Below, one piece after another: positions 25,289 through 35,202 of a stretch of 64,000 nucleotides of DNA. The notes under the pieces were generated by a model that searched no databases, was not told the DNA's origin, and worked only from the letters and a program-made list of their open reading frames with translations. The position numbers were made by a program, and so were the translations under genes. Source of the stretch: Fen-1301 sp963786395 (lineage in GTDB: Bacteria; Bacteroidota; Ignavibacteria; Ignavibacteriales; Ignavibacteriaceae); assembly GCA_963786395.1 (NCBI GenBank), contig CAWAZD010000019.1, positions 1 to 64,000 of the forward strand, given 5' to 3'. The first letter of the stretch is position 1, and every line of letters begins with the position of its first letter.

Positions 25289-26889
25289 ATGTCTAAAAAA
25301 TTATTTCATCTTTCTTTTTATGCAATTTTATCACTGTTGGTTTTGTATACTTCTATACAGGCACAGTCAATAGATGATGGGAAAAAATTACTTAGAAACG
25401 AAAGTTTTATTAAAGCTGTAGAGACGTTTAAGGCTATTGCCACAAAGAGTAACTCTCCTGAAGCATGGTATTATCTTGGTGAATCCTATTTTCAAAAAGG
25501 TGTTCTTGATTCGGCCAAAATCGCATTCCAAAAGGGTATTGAAGTAAAAGCTGACTTTGGATTAAACTATGCAGGTCTTGCAAAAGTTCTTTTTAATTTA
25601 AAGGATATAACCGGCGGGGAAAAAAATATTGCACAAGCTCTTAAAATTGCCGATGAAAAGGATGTTAATCTCATCCAGGCTGTAGCTGAAGCTTATATTA
25701 ACGGAGGAAAGAGACTTTTCAGTGAAAGCTAAAGAACTTTTGGATCAGGCAATAGCACTGACTAAAAAAGCCAAAAAGAAAGATAAAATGAACTTTATCC
25801 TTTTGGGTGATATGTATAATGTTGAAAATAATGGAAGCGCTGCAGTTGAAAATTATAAGAAAGGCATTGATATAGATTCTTCAGCTCAGGCTTTTGTGAG
25901 TATAGGGAAAATATTTGAAATAATTAAAAATTATGGTGAAGCTGAACTTTCCTATAACCAGGCAATGAAAGTTGATCCGACTTATTCCCGTGCATATAAA
26001 GGATTGGCTGAGCTTAAATATGCTCTCCGGCAATATGAACCTGCTATCGAAAATTGGAAAAAATATATTCAGTACTCGGAGGAGTCCTTTGCAAATACAA
26101 AAACACTTATTAATTATGTTTATTTGAGTAAGGATTATAAATCAGCTGCTGATTTGATCAATAATGTTTTACAACATGATCCGAAAAATACATACATGCT
26201 CCACATGCTTGCCTATTCTTATACTCAAATGAATGACTCTAAAGATGGAATCCCGGTTTTTGACAAATATTTCTCTACAGCTAAAGACAGTGAAATAATT
26301 ATCTCTGACTATGAATATTATGCGAAACTTCTTGTTGATGTTAAGATGGATTCCCTAGCGGTAATTCAGCTCCAAAAAGCTGTTAAAATGGATACTTCAA
26401 GAGCTGATCTACATGGTAATATTGCAGCGGCTATGTTTTAAAATGAAAAACTTTGATTGTGTTATTAGCGAATATAACATAAAAAGAAAAATGACCGGAA
26501 ACTTAACTCCCCAGGAATTACTATTTCTTGGAGAAGCTTATTATTTTAAGAATAATCTGACCATGGCTGATACTGATTTGCGAATTTAATTCAAGCTAAG
26601 CCGGACCTTATACTCGGATATATCTGGCAGAGCCAGAATGAATGCTTCGATAGACTCTACTTCAGAAAAAGGTCTTGCTAAACCCTTCTATGAAAAAATA
26701 ATTTCCATGGCAACTGATACTGTTAAGTATAAAAGAGATCTGATAGATGCTTACCATTATCTTGGTTTTTATTATTATCTTCAGAAAGATGAATGCCAGG
26801 CAAAGAGTTACTATCAGAAAGTTTTACTACTACTACCTGATGATAAAGCATCCATTGAAGCTGTAAAGAAATTAAAATGTAAAGGATAA
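25289..26889 (+). CDS. Secreted tetratricopeptide-repeat protein (several frameshifts)
   Basis: One gene of about 530 residues broken into pieces. A signal peptide (LSLLVLYTSIQAQ) starts a long run of TPR units: PEAWYYLGESYFQKGVLDSA, AQAFVSIGKIFEIIKNYGEA, SRAYKGLAELKYALRQYEPA, and YHYLGFYYYLQKDECQAKSY near the end. The frame changes near 25730 (extra A), 26440 (extra T), 26580 (missing T) and 26630 (extra C); at each point correcting one base restores TPR-compatible sequence, for example AKPDLILGYIWQ. It closes the Ton cluster and is probably a periplasmic scaffold. A terminator follows. Confidence 0.78.
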
Positions 26890-26912
26890 GACATAAGATT
26901 GATCTTCAAGCG

Positions 26913-26949
26913 AAAAGCCTGTTCCGACTAGTATCGGGGCAGGCTTTTT
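26913..26949 (+). terminator. Terminator after the TPR gene
   Basis: AAAAGCCTG and CAGGCTTTTT form the stem with an 18-base loop that itself contains CCGA/TCGG. Poly-A on one side and poly-T on the other allow it to serve both the plus-strand TPR gene and the convergent coaD. Confidence 0.7.
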
Positions 26950-26977
26950 AATTTATTATCTGTCTGCAATTCTTAGA

Positions 26978-27457
26978 TTACTTACTGAACTTTTTTTCCA
27001 GTGCTACTTTAACAATAGAAGGTACAAAATCACCTACATCACTATTAAGGCTTGCAAGATTCCGGATAATTGAGGAATTCAGATATGTATATTTTTCGTG
27101 TGGCATAAGAAATATTGTATTTATGTTTTTTGCAAGTTTCCTGTTCATTAGTGCCATTTGGAATTCAAATTCAAAATCACTTAATGCTCTTAACCCACGA
27201 ATTATACCAACTGCTCCTACATTTTTTGCATGGTCTACAACAAGCCCGTCAAATGAATCAACCTCAACTTTTGGGTAAACCTTAACGCTTTCCCTTATAA
27301 AATCAACTCTTTCGTCGACTGTGAATAATGATGTTTTTGAAGGGTTGATGGCTACAGTTACTACAACACCATCAAATAAATCACATGCTCGTTGAATTAT
27401 ATCTATATGACCAAAAGTTATCGGGTCAAACGTACCGGGATATATTACTTTCCTCAT
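26978..27457 (-). CDS. coaD: Phosphopantetheine adenylyltransferase
   Basis: A 159-residue CoaD, which transfers AMP from ATP to 4'-phosphopantetheine to give dephospho-CoA. It has the nucleotidyltransferase motif TFDPITFGH (residues 9-17), RGLRALSDFEFEFQMALMNR and the C-terminal SSIIRNLASLNSDVGDFVP. Length is standard. It is the last gene of the long minus-strand series that begins with hrcA, 31 bases after rsmD; rsmD-coaD neighbourhood is widespread. Confidence 0.95.
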   Translation of the reverse strand: MRKVIYPGTFDPITFGHIDIIQRACDLFDGVVVTVAINPSKTSLFTVDERVDFIRESVKVYPKVEVDSFDGLVVDHAKNVGAVGIIRGLRALSDFEFEFQMALMNRKLAKNINTIFLMPHEKYTYLNSSIIRNLASLNSDVGDFVPSIVKVALEKKFSK

Positions 27458-27488
27458 TTTATTGCTCTTTGGAAGTTGTGATTCAAAT

Positions 27489-28047
27489 TTATATAAAATT
27501 CTTTAATTCATACAGACAAGTATCCCCGATTATCTTAAATGGTTCTGTTTTAAAGTTGAGAATATCCTTTTGTTTTGTCTGAATAGATCTTTCAATAACA
27601 ATTTCCCCGGATTCGGTAAGGAATTGGTTCTTAATCAGATTGTATACCACCCCATAAATATCATCCTTAAAAAAGGGAGGATCTGCCAAAATTAAATCAT
27701 ATTTATTATGATCAGAAAGCAGACTAAATTTAATTGCTTCCATTTTAAATATTCTGCAGACATTTTCAACTTCCAAGAGAATCGATATTTTCCTGTAAAT
27801 TTTTATAGATAGGATAGTTTTTCTCGACAAAATGGATTTCCTCCGCTCCTCTACTTAAGCACTCTAGGCCAAGAGAACCGGATCCTGCGTAAAGATCAAG
27901 TACTTTTATACCCTGGAAATCAATTCTGTTATTAAGCAGATTAAATAATGTTTCGCGTACCCTGTCAGTAGTTGGCCTTATCAATTTAGAATCAGGGACT
28001 TTTATAAGCCTCCCTTTAAATTCTCCGGAGATAATTCGCATTCTCAT
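27489..28047 (-). CDS. rsmD: 16S rRNA (guanine966-N2)-methyltransferase RsmD (frameshifted)
   Basis: A SAM-dependent methyltransferase acting on G966 of 16S rRNA. The first frame (from 28047) has IISGEFKGRLIKVP, RPTTDRVRETLFNLL and the SAM motif VLDLYAGSGSLGLECLSRGA. The second frame has the catalytic motif LILADPPFFKDD and runs to 27489. The join is near 27780, where one extra G in CTTGGAAG explains the shift (NIDSL then EVENVCRIF). Restored length is about 185 residues, normal for RsmD. Confidence 0.88.
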
Positions 28048-28058
28048 TTGATTATATC

Positions 28059-28985
28059 TTATGCAAGACGGAGAGCAATTCCTGCCGCAGAGGCAAAAGA
28101 ATTAAACCGCGTTGAATAGAATTTGTTTTGATAAAGACTGGCATCAGGTTTTATTTTTTCGAATGGATTATATTGTCTAAAGTTTATTCCTAATGCAACA
28201 CTAAGACTTTTTACGAAAGAAGAAGAAATATTTTCACCTGTAATAAAAGCATTCTCAATAAAATTTCTGTTAATCCTAATATAATTATTTGCATTTATTT
28301 CATTCTGGAGGAGAGATACAATCTCACCAGCATCATTAAGGGGAATGGTTTTGAAATATACAGGTTTGCTGTCATAGGAAAAAATTACTGATAATATGTT
28401 ATCATTGAAATATACACTTAGTACCAACCCTTTATCTATTTGGAGATTATTTACAAACAATGCACGATCGCCTGCAATGTGCACATTATCAATAAAACGA
28501 ACTTTAAGCCTATTGTGCTCGCAAAAATTGTGAATAATTTGGAGATATTTTCTTTGAATAGCTATGACTAAGGCAGTTCCGGCTTCGGTTAAATTGTTTT
28601 TATCAATTTCTATATATTGTATAGCAAGATCATTTGTTGAAAGAAATGGGTAAACAATGGAGTATTCCCATCTGAATTCTTCAAGCAGGTCCTGGTTCAG
28701 AAGAGTATTATCAAAGGGTATCTGCATAATATGAAAGAGTTCTAAAGGAAGAGTAAATGAGGTAAGATTACTATTTAATGATTTTCTTATAAGAAGCTCA
28801 TCAAATGCTCCTTGTAGCACAGACATTATCTTGGTTTCTTTATCATGTTCAAAATTCAATGTTTCGTTAAAATAAGCTTCGTCTACATTTTCAAGTTGGA
28901 ATTGTCCTGATTTGTAATTGATTTCAACAACCTGAAGCTTTGAAGAGGAAATATTAAACCCGGCACGATTTTCCAATGAATTCAT
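28059..28985 (-). CDS. PilM-like actin-fold pilus-assembly protein
   Basis: A 308-residue protein with weak but telling similarity to PilM/FtsA-type ATPases. The N-terminus ENRAGFNISSSKLQVVEI matches the first strand pair; RALFVNNLQIDKGLVLSVYF lies in the middle; the C-terminus has FRQYNPFEKI and FASAAGIALRLA, like the NPF...GLALR end of PilM. PilM links type IV pilus assembly to the inner-membrane PilN/O. No pilN or pilO is in the window, and comEA follows the same strand just upstream, so a DNA-uptake/pilus role is a reasonable inference. Confidence 0.6.
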   Translation of the reverse strand: MNSLENRAGFNISSSKLQVVEINYKSGQFQLENVDEAYFNETLNFEHDKETKIMSVLQGAFDELLIRKSLNSNLTSFTLPLELFHIMQIPFDNTLLNQDLLEEFRWEYSIVYPFLSTNDLAIQYIEIDKNNLTEAGTALVIAIQRKYLQIIHNFCEHNRLKVRFIDNVHIAGDRALFVNNLQIDKGLVLSVYFNDNILSVIFSYDSKPVYFKTIPLNDAGEIVSLLQNEINANNYIRINRNFIENAFITGENISSSFVKSLSVALGINFRQYNPFEKIKPDASLYQNKFYSTRFNSFASAAGIALRLA

Positions 28986-29069
28986 AAATTAAAGAATCTC
29001 CTAATTAACATATTAATTTCCCCAAAATGGACATTATTAAGATAATATACTAAATCTTATTCTGCCAAT

Positions 29070-29556
29070 TTATTTTAAATAAAGATATTTGCTGATTTTC
29101 TGATACCTGACTTGTCCGATGCCTTTAATTTTCATAAGATCATTTAAAGATCCAAACTTTCCATTATTTCCCCTGAATGCAATTATATTTTCGGCTGTTT
29201 TTACCCCTATACCCTTTATTTTCATTAATTCCTCTTTGGTTGCAGAATTAAGGTTAATACTTTTTAAAGGGATATCTTTTTTAGCTGTTAATTCATTCGA
29301 TCTGCCACTTAATTCAAGGACTTGTTTTTTTATTGTATCTGTTGATGAAGATCTCTCATCCAATGAATCATCCTGCCATGATTTAATAAGCAGGCTTTCC
29401 TCCTTAGAATAATCAAATTCTTTATAGGATGCTTCATTTCCTACTTTGATAAATTTAATATAAATAAATCCAGCCAGGAATAGCCCCAGCAGAAAAATTA
29501 ATACTTTTATTTCAGTTTCTGTAAATCCCGATTTTCACAGACAGTTTCTTAAACAT
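29070..29556 (-). CDS. ComEA-like helix-hairpin-helix DNA-binding protein (frameshift near start)
   Basis: About 162 residues once the N-terminus is joined. The ATG at 29556 encodes MFKKLSVKIG. After an extra G near 29528 the frame continues FTETEIKVLIFLLGLFLAG, a single membrane helix, then a linker, then two helix-hairpin-helix motifs (SATKEELMKIKGIGVKTAEN and NDLMKIKGIGQVRYQKISKY). This is the ComEA plan: membrane-anchored binding of incoming double-stranded DNA during transformation. The internal Met at 29363 would leave only the HHH part and is less likely. Confidence 0.72.
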
Positions 29557-29575
29557 TTAAGAATCTTTTATTATT

Positions 29576-30733
29576 TTATAGCCCGAACCTTTTGAAGAAA
29601 TTTTTATCATCAGTAGCACCGGTTTTAAATCCCGGCATTCCTGCTAATTCTTTTAATAATTCTTTTTCTTTAGAACTTATTTTTTTAGGGACATCAATAT
29701 TGATTCTAACAATCTGATCTCCATATCCACCCTGGTTAAGATGTTTGATGCCTTTATTAGACATTTTTAACAATTTCCCGAACTGAGTACCCGGGTCAAT
29801 TTTAAGTCTTGCCTTACCAGTTAGTGTGGGGGCATCAACATCAGTGCCCAGGATTGCTTCTGGGATACTGATATGAAGGTCATAAATAATATCATCTCCA
29901 TCTCTTATAAAATATTCGTGCGGGATTTCATTAAAGATAACCTGAAGATCGCCAGCCGGCCCACCACGTTTACCCGAATGTCCTTCACCTCTTAATGTCA
30001 TATAACTTTCATTGTATACGCCAGGAGGTACATTTATATTAACCTGAGTTTCAGATTGTGCTCTACCATCTCCCATGCATTTTTTGCACGGCTTATCTAC
30101 TATAGTTCCTTCGCCATTACAATTAGAACATGTAGAAATATTTACAAACTGACCAAAAACTGATCTCGATACTGTTTTTACTTCGCCTGTTCCATGACAA
30201 GTAGGGCATGGTTTAGTTGCAGTTGAATCTTCAGCTCCGGAACCACTGCAAGAATCACATTTAATATATTTCTTAATTTTAATTTTCTTACTTGTACCGG
30301 CAGCAATTTCCTCAAGCGTAAGTTTCAATGTAACACGCAAATCAGAACCAGGTGTACCGTGGCTTCTACCTCTACCTCCTCTGGATCTTTGTGAGCCGCC
30401 AAAGAAATCATCAAATATTGTTGATCCTCCAGCTCCACCAAAAATGTCAGAAAAGTGTGAAAATATATCATTTACATCACTGAATCCCTGATTCCCAAAA
30501 CCTGAGCCTCTTACTCCATCATGTCCGAATCGGTCATATCTGGCTTTTTTATCATCATCTGTTAATACTTCATAAGCTTCTGCAGCTTCTTTAAATTTAT
30601 CTTCTGCTTCTTTGTTATCAGGATTTCTGTCAGGATGGAACTGCATAGCAAGTTTGCGATATGCCTTCTTTAATTCATCTTTGGAGGCGTTTCTTTCAAC
30701 TCCTAATATTTCGTAATAATCTCGCTTTGTCAT
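29576..30733 (-). CDS. dnaJ: Chaperone DnaJ
   Basis: A 385-residue type I DnaJ: a J domain with HPD in AMQFHPDRNPDN (about residue 33), a Gly/Phe-rich linker (GFGNQGFSDVNDIF), four zinc-binding CxxCxGxG repeats (CDSCSGSG, CPTCHGTG, CSNCNGEG, CKKCMGDG) and a C-terminal substrate domain. It delivers unfolded proteins to DnaK and stimulates its ATPase. It follows grpE in the heat-shock operon; dnaK is not in the window. Confidence 0.97.
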   Translation of the reverse strand: MTKRDYYEILGVERNASKDELKKAYRKLAMQFHPDRNPDNKEAEDKFKEAAEAYEVLTDDDKKARYDRFGHDGVRGSGFGNQGFSDVNDIFSHFSDIFGGAGGSTIFDDFFGGSQRSRGGRGRSHGTPGSDLRVTLKLTLEEIAAGTSKKIKIKKYIKCDSCSGSGAEDSTATKPCPTCHGTGEVKTVSRSVFGQFVNISTCSNCNGEGTIVDKPCKKCMGDGRAQSETQVNINVPPGVYNESYMTLRGEGHSGKRGGPAGDLQVIFNEIPHEYFIRDGDDIIYDLHISIPEAILGTDVDAPTLTGKARLKIDPGTQFGKLLKMSNKGIKHLNQGGYGDQIVRINIDVPKKISSKEKELLKELAGMPGFKTGATDDKNFFKRFGL

Positions 30734-30751
30734 TTATTCCTTAAATAATAT

Positions 30752-31318
30752 TTATCCATTATCTTCATTAACAATTACTTTTGCATGTCTGATTACTTTA
30801 TCTTTATATAGATATCCACTTTCAAGTTCATCAATTACTGTGTGAGGCGGAATAGTTTCATCTTTCTGCTGCATTAATGCTTCATGATAATTAACATCAA
30901 AAGGCTTTCCTTTACTTTCAAATTTCTTTACACCCTGGTCGTCAAGAACCTTAACTAATTTATCAAAAATAAGTTTCATCCCGTCTTTAATTGAATCAAT
31001 TTCTTTTGACCCCTCGATATGTTGAATTGATCTTTCAATATCATCGACTACAGGGAGAAGTTTAATTATAAATGCTTCAGCCGCATATTTCAGTAAATTA
31101 AGTTGATCGTTCTCTGTTCTTCTTTTGTAGTTTTCAAACTCCGCAGCTTTTCTAAGTAACCTATCCTTCAAATCTGAAATATCAGATTCAAGGATTTGAA
31201 TTTTGTTACGCTCATTTTCTTCAAGCGACATGTTTTCTTTAATTTCTTGTTCTTTGTTATCAATGGGCTGTGCATTTTCGTTTTTCTTTGATTCATTATT
31301 ATTATTCTTTTTATTCAT
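30752..31318 (-). CDS. grpE: Nucleotide-exchange factor GrpE
   Basis: A 188-residue GrpE with an acidic/Asn-rich N-terminus, a long coiled coil (about 35-110, with LLRKAAEFENYKRRTEND) and the C-terminal beta domain (HEALMQQKDETIPPHTVIDE and GYLYKDKVIRHAKVIVN). It accelerates ADP release from DnaK. It lies between hrcA and dnaJ, 12 and 18 bases from each, in the classical hrcA-grpE-dnaJ order. Confidence 0.96.
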   Translation of the reverse strand: MNKKNNNNESKKNENAQPIDNKEQEIKENMSLEENERNKIQILESDISDLKDRLLRKAAEFENYKRRTENDQLNLLKYAAEAFIIKLLPVVDDIERSIQHIEGSKEIDSIKDGMKLIFDKLVKVLDDQGVKKFESKGKPFDVNYHEALMQQKDETIPPHTVIDELESGYLYKDKVIRHAKVIVNEDNG

Positions 31319-31330
31319 TCATATCTCCTT

Positions 31331-32379
31331 TTATTTTTCAGTCTTTAATATTTCCGACATCATTTTTGCAACAAAGTCAACGATTGCAATAATTTTTGAA
31401 TATTCCATCCTTTTAGGGCCAACAATTCCTAATGTTCCTGATATTTCGCCAAGTTGATATTTTTTGCTAATAAAACTATATTCATGCAACTTCTGATTTT
31501 GATTTTCACTTCCAATTGAGATGAACACACTCTCATCGTCTGCTGATTTTTCAAGGATATGGATGATTATTCCCTTATCTTCAATAAGCTCAATAACACT
31601 CTGGAAATTTTCAGGGTTTTCAAATTCAGGCTGCATAATAACATTTTTGGCTCCTGTTATATATGCCTTTTCAATACTTGCATCATCCTTAAAAATCTTA
31701 TCAACTGAGTCAACAAATACTCTTATAATAGGCCGCTGGTCATCGTCAACATCAATATCCCGAAACCTTTCGTTTAAAAGTATCCCTTATTTCTTTAAGA
31801 CTAAGCCCATTTAATCTTTCATTCAAAATCTGCTGCACGGATTCTATCTGGGAGGATTTAAGATCTGAATTCATTTCAAGGGTTAGAGTTTTAACCAGCC
31901 CTGACTTTATTGAAATAACGACAAGAATTCTTGATGAAGTTAACTGAACAATTTGGATTTTTTCGAATATACCGCTTTCTAGTTTCGGATAGGTTACACA
32001 TGCTATCTGGTGGGTTATCGAACTTAGAAGAGAGGAAGTAATTTTAAGCAGTTCATCTGTGTCAAGATTATTAGATTCCAGGCTCTTATTAATCAAGTCC
32101 TATTTCCGAACCTTTTAATTTTTGCACATCCATCAGCGAATCCACATAAAACCGGTACCCTTTATCAGTCGGTACTCGTCCGGCAGAAGTATGCGGGTGG
32201 TTAATAAATCCCGAATCTTCAAGGTCAGACATGATATTCCTCACAGTAGCAGGGGAAAATCCTATGTCATACCTTTTAGTTATGTTTCTTGATCCAACAG
32301 GATTAGCAGTTAAGATAAACTGTTGAATAACATACCTAAGGATATTTTTTTCGCGATCGTTTAATTCTTTGTTAATCAT
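31331..32379 (-). CDS. hrcA: Heat-inducible transcription repressor HrcA (two frameshifts)
   Basis: A winged-helix repressor that normally binds CIRCE elements. The first frame (from 32379) has the DNA-binding domain NPVGSRNITKRYDIGFSPAT and SAGRVPTDKGYRFYVDSL. The middle frame has SSLLSSITHQIACVTYP and LNERLNGLSLKEIRDTFKRK. The last frame ends with GEISGTLGIVGPKRMEYSKI, the HrcA signature. Frame changes near 32097 and 31767 each need one base (an extra base in both cases). Restored length is about 348 residues, normal. No CIRCE inverted repeat (TTAGCACTC-N9-GAGTGCTAA) is seen in the 100 bases upstream. Confidence 0.9.
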
Positions 32380-32485
32380 TAAGTAAAAATAAATTTAAGT
32401 ATCTAATATAGAAAAAAAATGAAATTTTATTAGGTTAAAAAGGGAAAACTATTCATTATACTCAAATAAAAAAGGGTTGTTTCAT

Positions 32486-32515
32486 AAAAAAACCCGGCTT
32501 AGTGCCGGGTTTTTT
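32486..32515 (-). terminator. Bidirectional-type terminator downstream of the cytochrome gene
   Basis: ACCCGGC (32492-32498) and GCCGGGT (32504-32510) form a seven-bp stem flanked by A and T runs that extend it. It lies 20 bases beyond the stop of the minus-strand cytochrome gene and before the hrcA promoter region. Confidence 0.85.
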
Positions 32516-32534
32516 ATCATAAAATGATTAAGAA

Positions 32535-34895
32535 TTACTTCATTAGAACCATTTTTTTTGTTTCACGGTAAGTAGCATTGCTATTAGTGGAGGATGCTTC
32601 TAATGTATAGAAATATATCCCTGATGATACGTTAGCACCTGTTTCATTGAAGTTAAATGTAACTTCGTGTGTCCCTGCTGCCTGCGAACCATTTACTAAT
32701 ATTTTTACCACTTGTCCGGTAATGTTGTAAATTGTTAATTTTACATTGCTATCAAAGGGTAAGGCAAATTTAATTACAGTACTAGGATTGAATGGATTCG
32801 GATAGTTCTGGAATAAAGTGTAGCTGGTTGGACCGCTATTCACATTTACAGATACTTGTTTTGAATAACTAATTTTCCCATCATAATCGATCTGTGATAG
32901 GCGGTAGACAAGCTTTCCATTAGCTACGACTTTATCTGTATAGGAATAATTGTTTAATTCGCTTGAAGTACCTTTTCCGGAAACAAATCCTATTTTAACC
33001 CAGGAATTGCCATTTGCTTTCTCAACATCAAATCCTTTATTATTGCTTTCAGTTGCTGTTTCCCACGTTAAATTAACAGTGCCATTGTTTGTAGCAGCCG
33101 TAAAGGATGTTAATTCAACCGGAGTACTTTGACCAAGAGCAGCTAAAGATTTTGTAAGAACGTCAAATGCAAATTTAGTATTGTGCATACCAAAGCTACC
33201 ATCATTATTAATAAGTTGGTAATTCCAATACGCTTTCATTTGATTCTTTGATATAATTTGAGAATAATTTATTGTTCCATCAATGTTATGTGGAAGGGCT
33301 AAGGCTAATTTTGTTAAACAACCTTTTACTTCAGTCTGGATATCTTCAACTGTGCCATTTCCATCATAATCCATTGCCGCTTGCCAGTCAGAAAAATGAG
33401 TCATCGGACCATGGCAGTTTACGCATCCAACGGTATGATCATAATTAGTAGCATCATAATGCAAATTCCATGAGTGTCCTCCAACCTGATCTCTCATTAC
33501 AGTACCGGTATCAGTTGTAGCAGCCATATGACAGTCAACGCAGGTATTTGCTATTGCATATTTATGTGAACCACTTAAATATGGTTTTGTATCAAATGCT
33601 GCTGCATTTTGACCTAATAAGTTGTCACCCTGAGTTCCATGATGAGGTCCCCATGAAGAGTTTACTGTTGTTGTTGTTGCAACTAAATTAACGTTATCTT
33701 TTCTTGCTTTATGGCAGTTTAAGCAGATATGACCATCTCCACCAAAATTACCATAATTATAACCATTGCCTAAAGTATCAGAAGCAGCCGGTTCTTTACG
33801 GAGTTCATGACCATTTGAGTTTCCATGAGGATCATGACAGGTTTGGCATGAAATACCATAATTTCCATTAGCTACAGTCCAGCCAACTGTATTTGTTGTT
33901 ATGCCCTTTGTAAAATCAATAAATCCCTGAGCTATATGGCATCTCTGGCAGGAATTAAAAGTTGTACCCTGAGTATTTGAATTTTCCCATACTGCAGTTT
34001 TGTGGCCTGAATAATTCCACATTGTTCCAACATCATGTCTCCATGGAGCATCATGGCATGATTGGCAAACGCCGGCATCTAAAGAAATTGCAATTTTGGA
34101 CACATCTTCAGTTGAAGCATGTTCTTTACCTGCACCATGACAACTTTCGCAGCCGATAGTTGCATAATTAACCAATTTAGAAAACTTCATTTTTATTGTA
34201 TCCCAGCTTCCCGAATTTGCTGTCGCTGGATTCCAAACCCAGCCTAACTGCTGAGCAATGTCATCAAATCCACCATTATTAACAACTAAATGGTTATCTG
34301 AGCCAACTGTGTGGCAGGGGAAACAGCTAGATGTGTAATGCCCGCCAGCGGATGGTGGAATGTTGACTTCGGTTTTGAATAATGTTGCATGAGGTGTGTT
34401 TTGCCAGGTGGTAAATATTGCCTGAAATTCGGGCATTGATGCATGGCAGGTCATACATTGTGGCCAGATTGCAGCAACACCATCAAAATTACCAACACCT
34501 ACAAAATAAGATGAGGTTATGGTGATTGAAGTATCATGTGAACCTGTAGAGGTTGCAATGTGCATGTTTACAACATAAGCACCATTGGTATCAGCTAAAA
34601 ATTGAGCCCACTGATTTGCAAGAGTTGTTATAACGGATTTCGATCCATTTGGTTTGGATTGGAATGACCATGTTACACTTGTAATAGTAGACGTGTCGCC
34701 AAAATTTGATGGCGCTAAATAAGAATATGTTCCCTTGGCAACTGACGTTAGTCCAGGTGAAATGGAATTAGTTGTAAATTGGCTCAAGGAACCAGGAGTA
34801 ACGGCTTTAGTCAATATTTTGCCTCTGGGAGCGGCAAAACTGACTGAAGTGAGTGCGAAAAGCACAAGCATCATAAAGTAGCAAATTTTGTTCAT
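32535..34895 (-). CDS. Secreted nonahaem c-type cytochrome with T9SS sorting domain
   Basis: A protein of about 786 residues. The chosen start is the Met at 34895, giving the signal peptide MNKICYFMMLVLFALTSVSF; a start 14 residues upstream would bury it. Nine CxxCH haem motifs are visible: CMTCH, CFPCH, CESCH, CQSCH, CQRCH, CQTCH, CLNCH, CVDCH and CVNCH. The Cys-rich region is followed by a fibronectin-like segment (about 590-690) and a type IX sorting domain (FQNYPNPFNPSTVIKF; SSGIYFYTLEA; KKMVLMK). It should therefore be exported across the outer membrane and anchored or released at the surface, where it could move electrons to external acceptors. Frame intact over its whole length. Confidence 0.88.
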   Translation of the reverse strand: MNKICYFMMLVLFALTSVSFAAPRGKILTKAVTPGSLSQFTTNSISPGLTSVAKGTYSYLAPSNFGDTSTITSVTWSFQSKPNGSKSVITTLANQWAQFLADTNGAYVVNMHIATSTGSHDTSITITSSYFVGVGNFDGVAAIWPQCMTCHASMPEFQAIFTTWQNTPHATLFKTEVNIPPSAGGHYTSSCFPCHTVGSDNHLVVNNGGFDDIAQQLGWVWNPATANSGSWDTIKMKFSKLVNYATIGCESCHGAGKEHASTEDVSKIAISLDAGVCQSCHDAPWRHDVGTMWNYSGHKTAVWENSNTQGTTFNSCQRCHIAQGFIDFTKGITTNTVGWTVANGNYGISCQTCHDPHGNSNGHELRKEPAASDTLGNGYNYGNFGGDGHICLNCHKARKDNVNLVATTTTVNSSWGPHHGTQGDNLLGQNAAAFDTKPYLSGSHKYAIANTCVDCHMAATTDTGTVMRDQVGGHSWNLHYDATNYDHTVGCVNCHGPMTHFSDWQAAMDYDGNGTVEDIQTEVKGCLTKLALALPHNIDGTINYSQIISKNQMKAYWNYQLINNDGSFGMHNTKFAFDVLTKSLAALGQSTPVELTSFTAATNNGTVNLTWETATESNNKGFDVEKANGNSWVKIGFVSGKGTSSELNNYSYTDKVVANGKLVYRLSQIDYDGKISYSKQVSVNVNSGPTSYTLFQNYPNPFNPSTVIKFALPFDSNVKLTIYNITGQVVKILVNGSQAAGTHEVTFNFNETGANVSSGIYFYTLEASSTNSNATYRETKKMVLMK

Positions 34896-35202
34896 ATTTA
34901 TTGAACCCGAAAATGTTATAAAATACGAATCCGTCATACCAATTTGTGTTCCACCAATGACTCACTTATTATGTTGAATTTTTCATTAGTTTGAATGCTT
35001 AAGTGCAAACATTTTCCGATATTTAAGAAATACACTATAATTTTTTTTCACAGTTGGGATTTTAATTTACACCATAAAAACATATGTAGAAATATTACAC
35101 ACTGGGACAAGGAAAACTTATACTGGAATTCACTACAGATCATTGTTAAATAATCCTAATTATTGTAAATTTTGTTTTATATAAAAACCATTTGGAGCCT
35201 TT

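Noticed and set aside
32380..32480. CIRCE operator upstream of hrcA
   Set aside because: No TTAGCACTC/GAGTGCTAA pair is present within the available leader.
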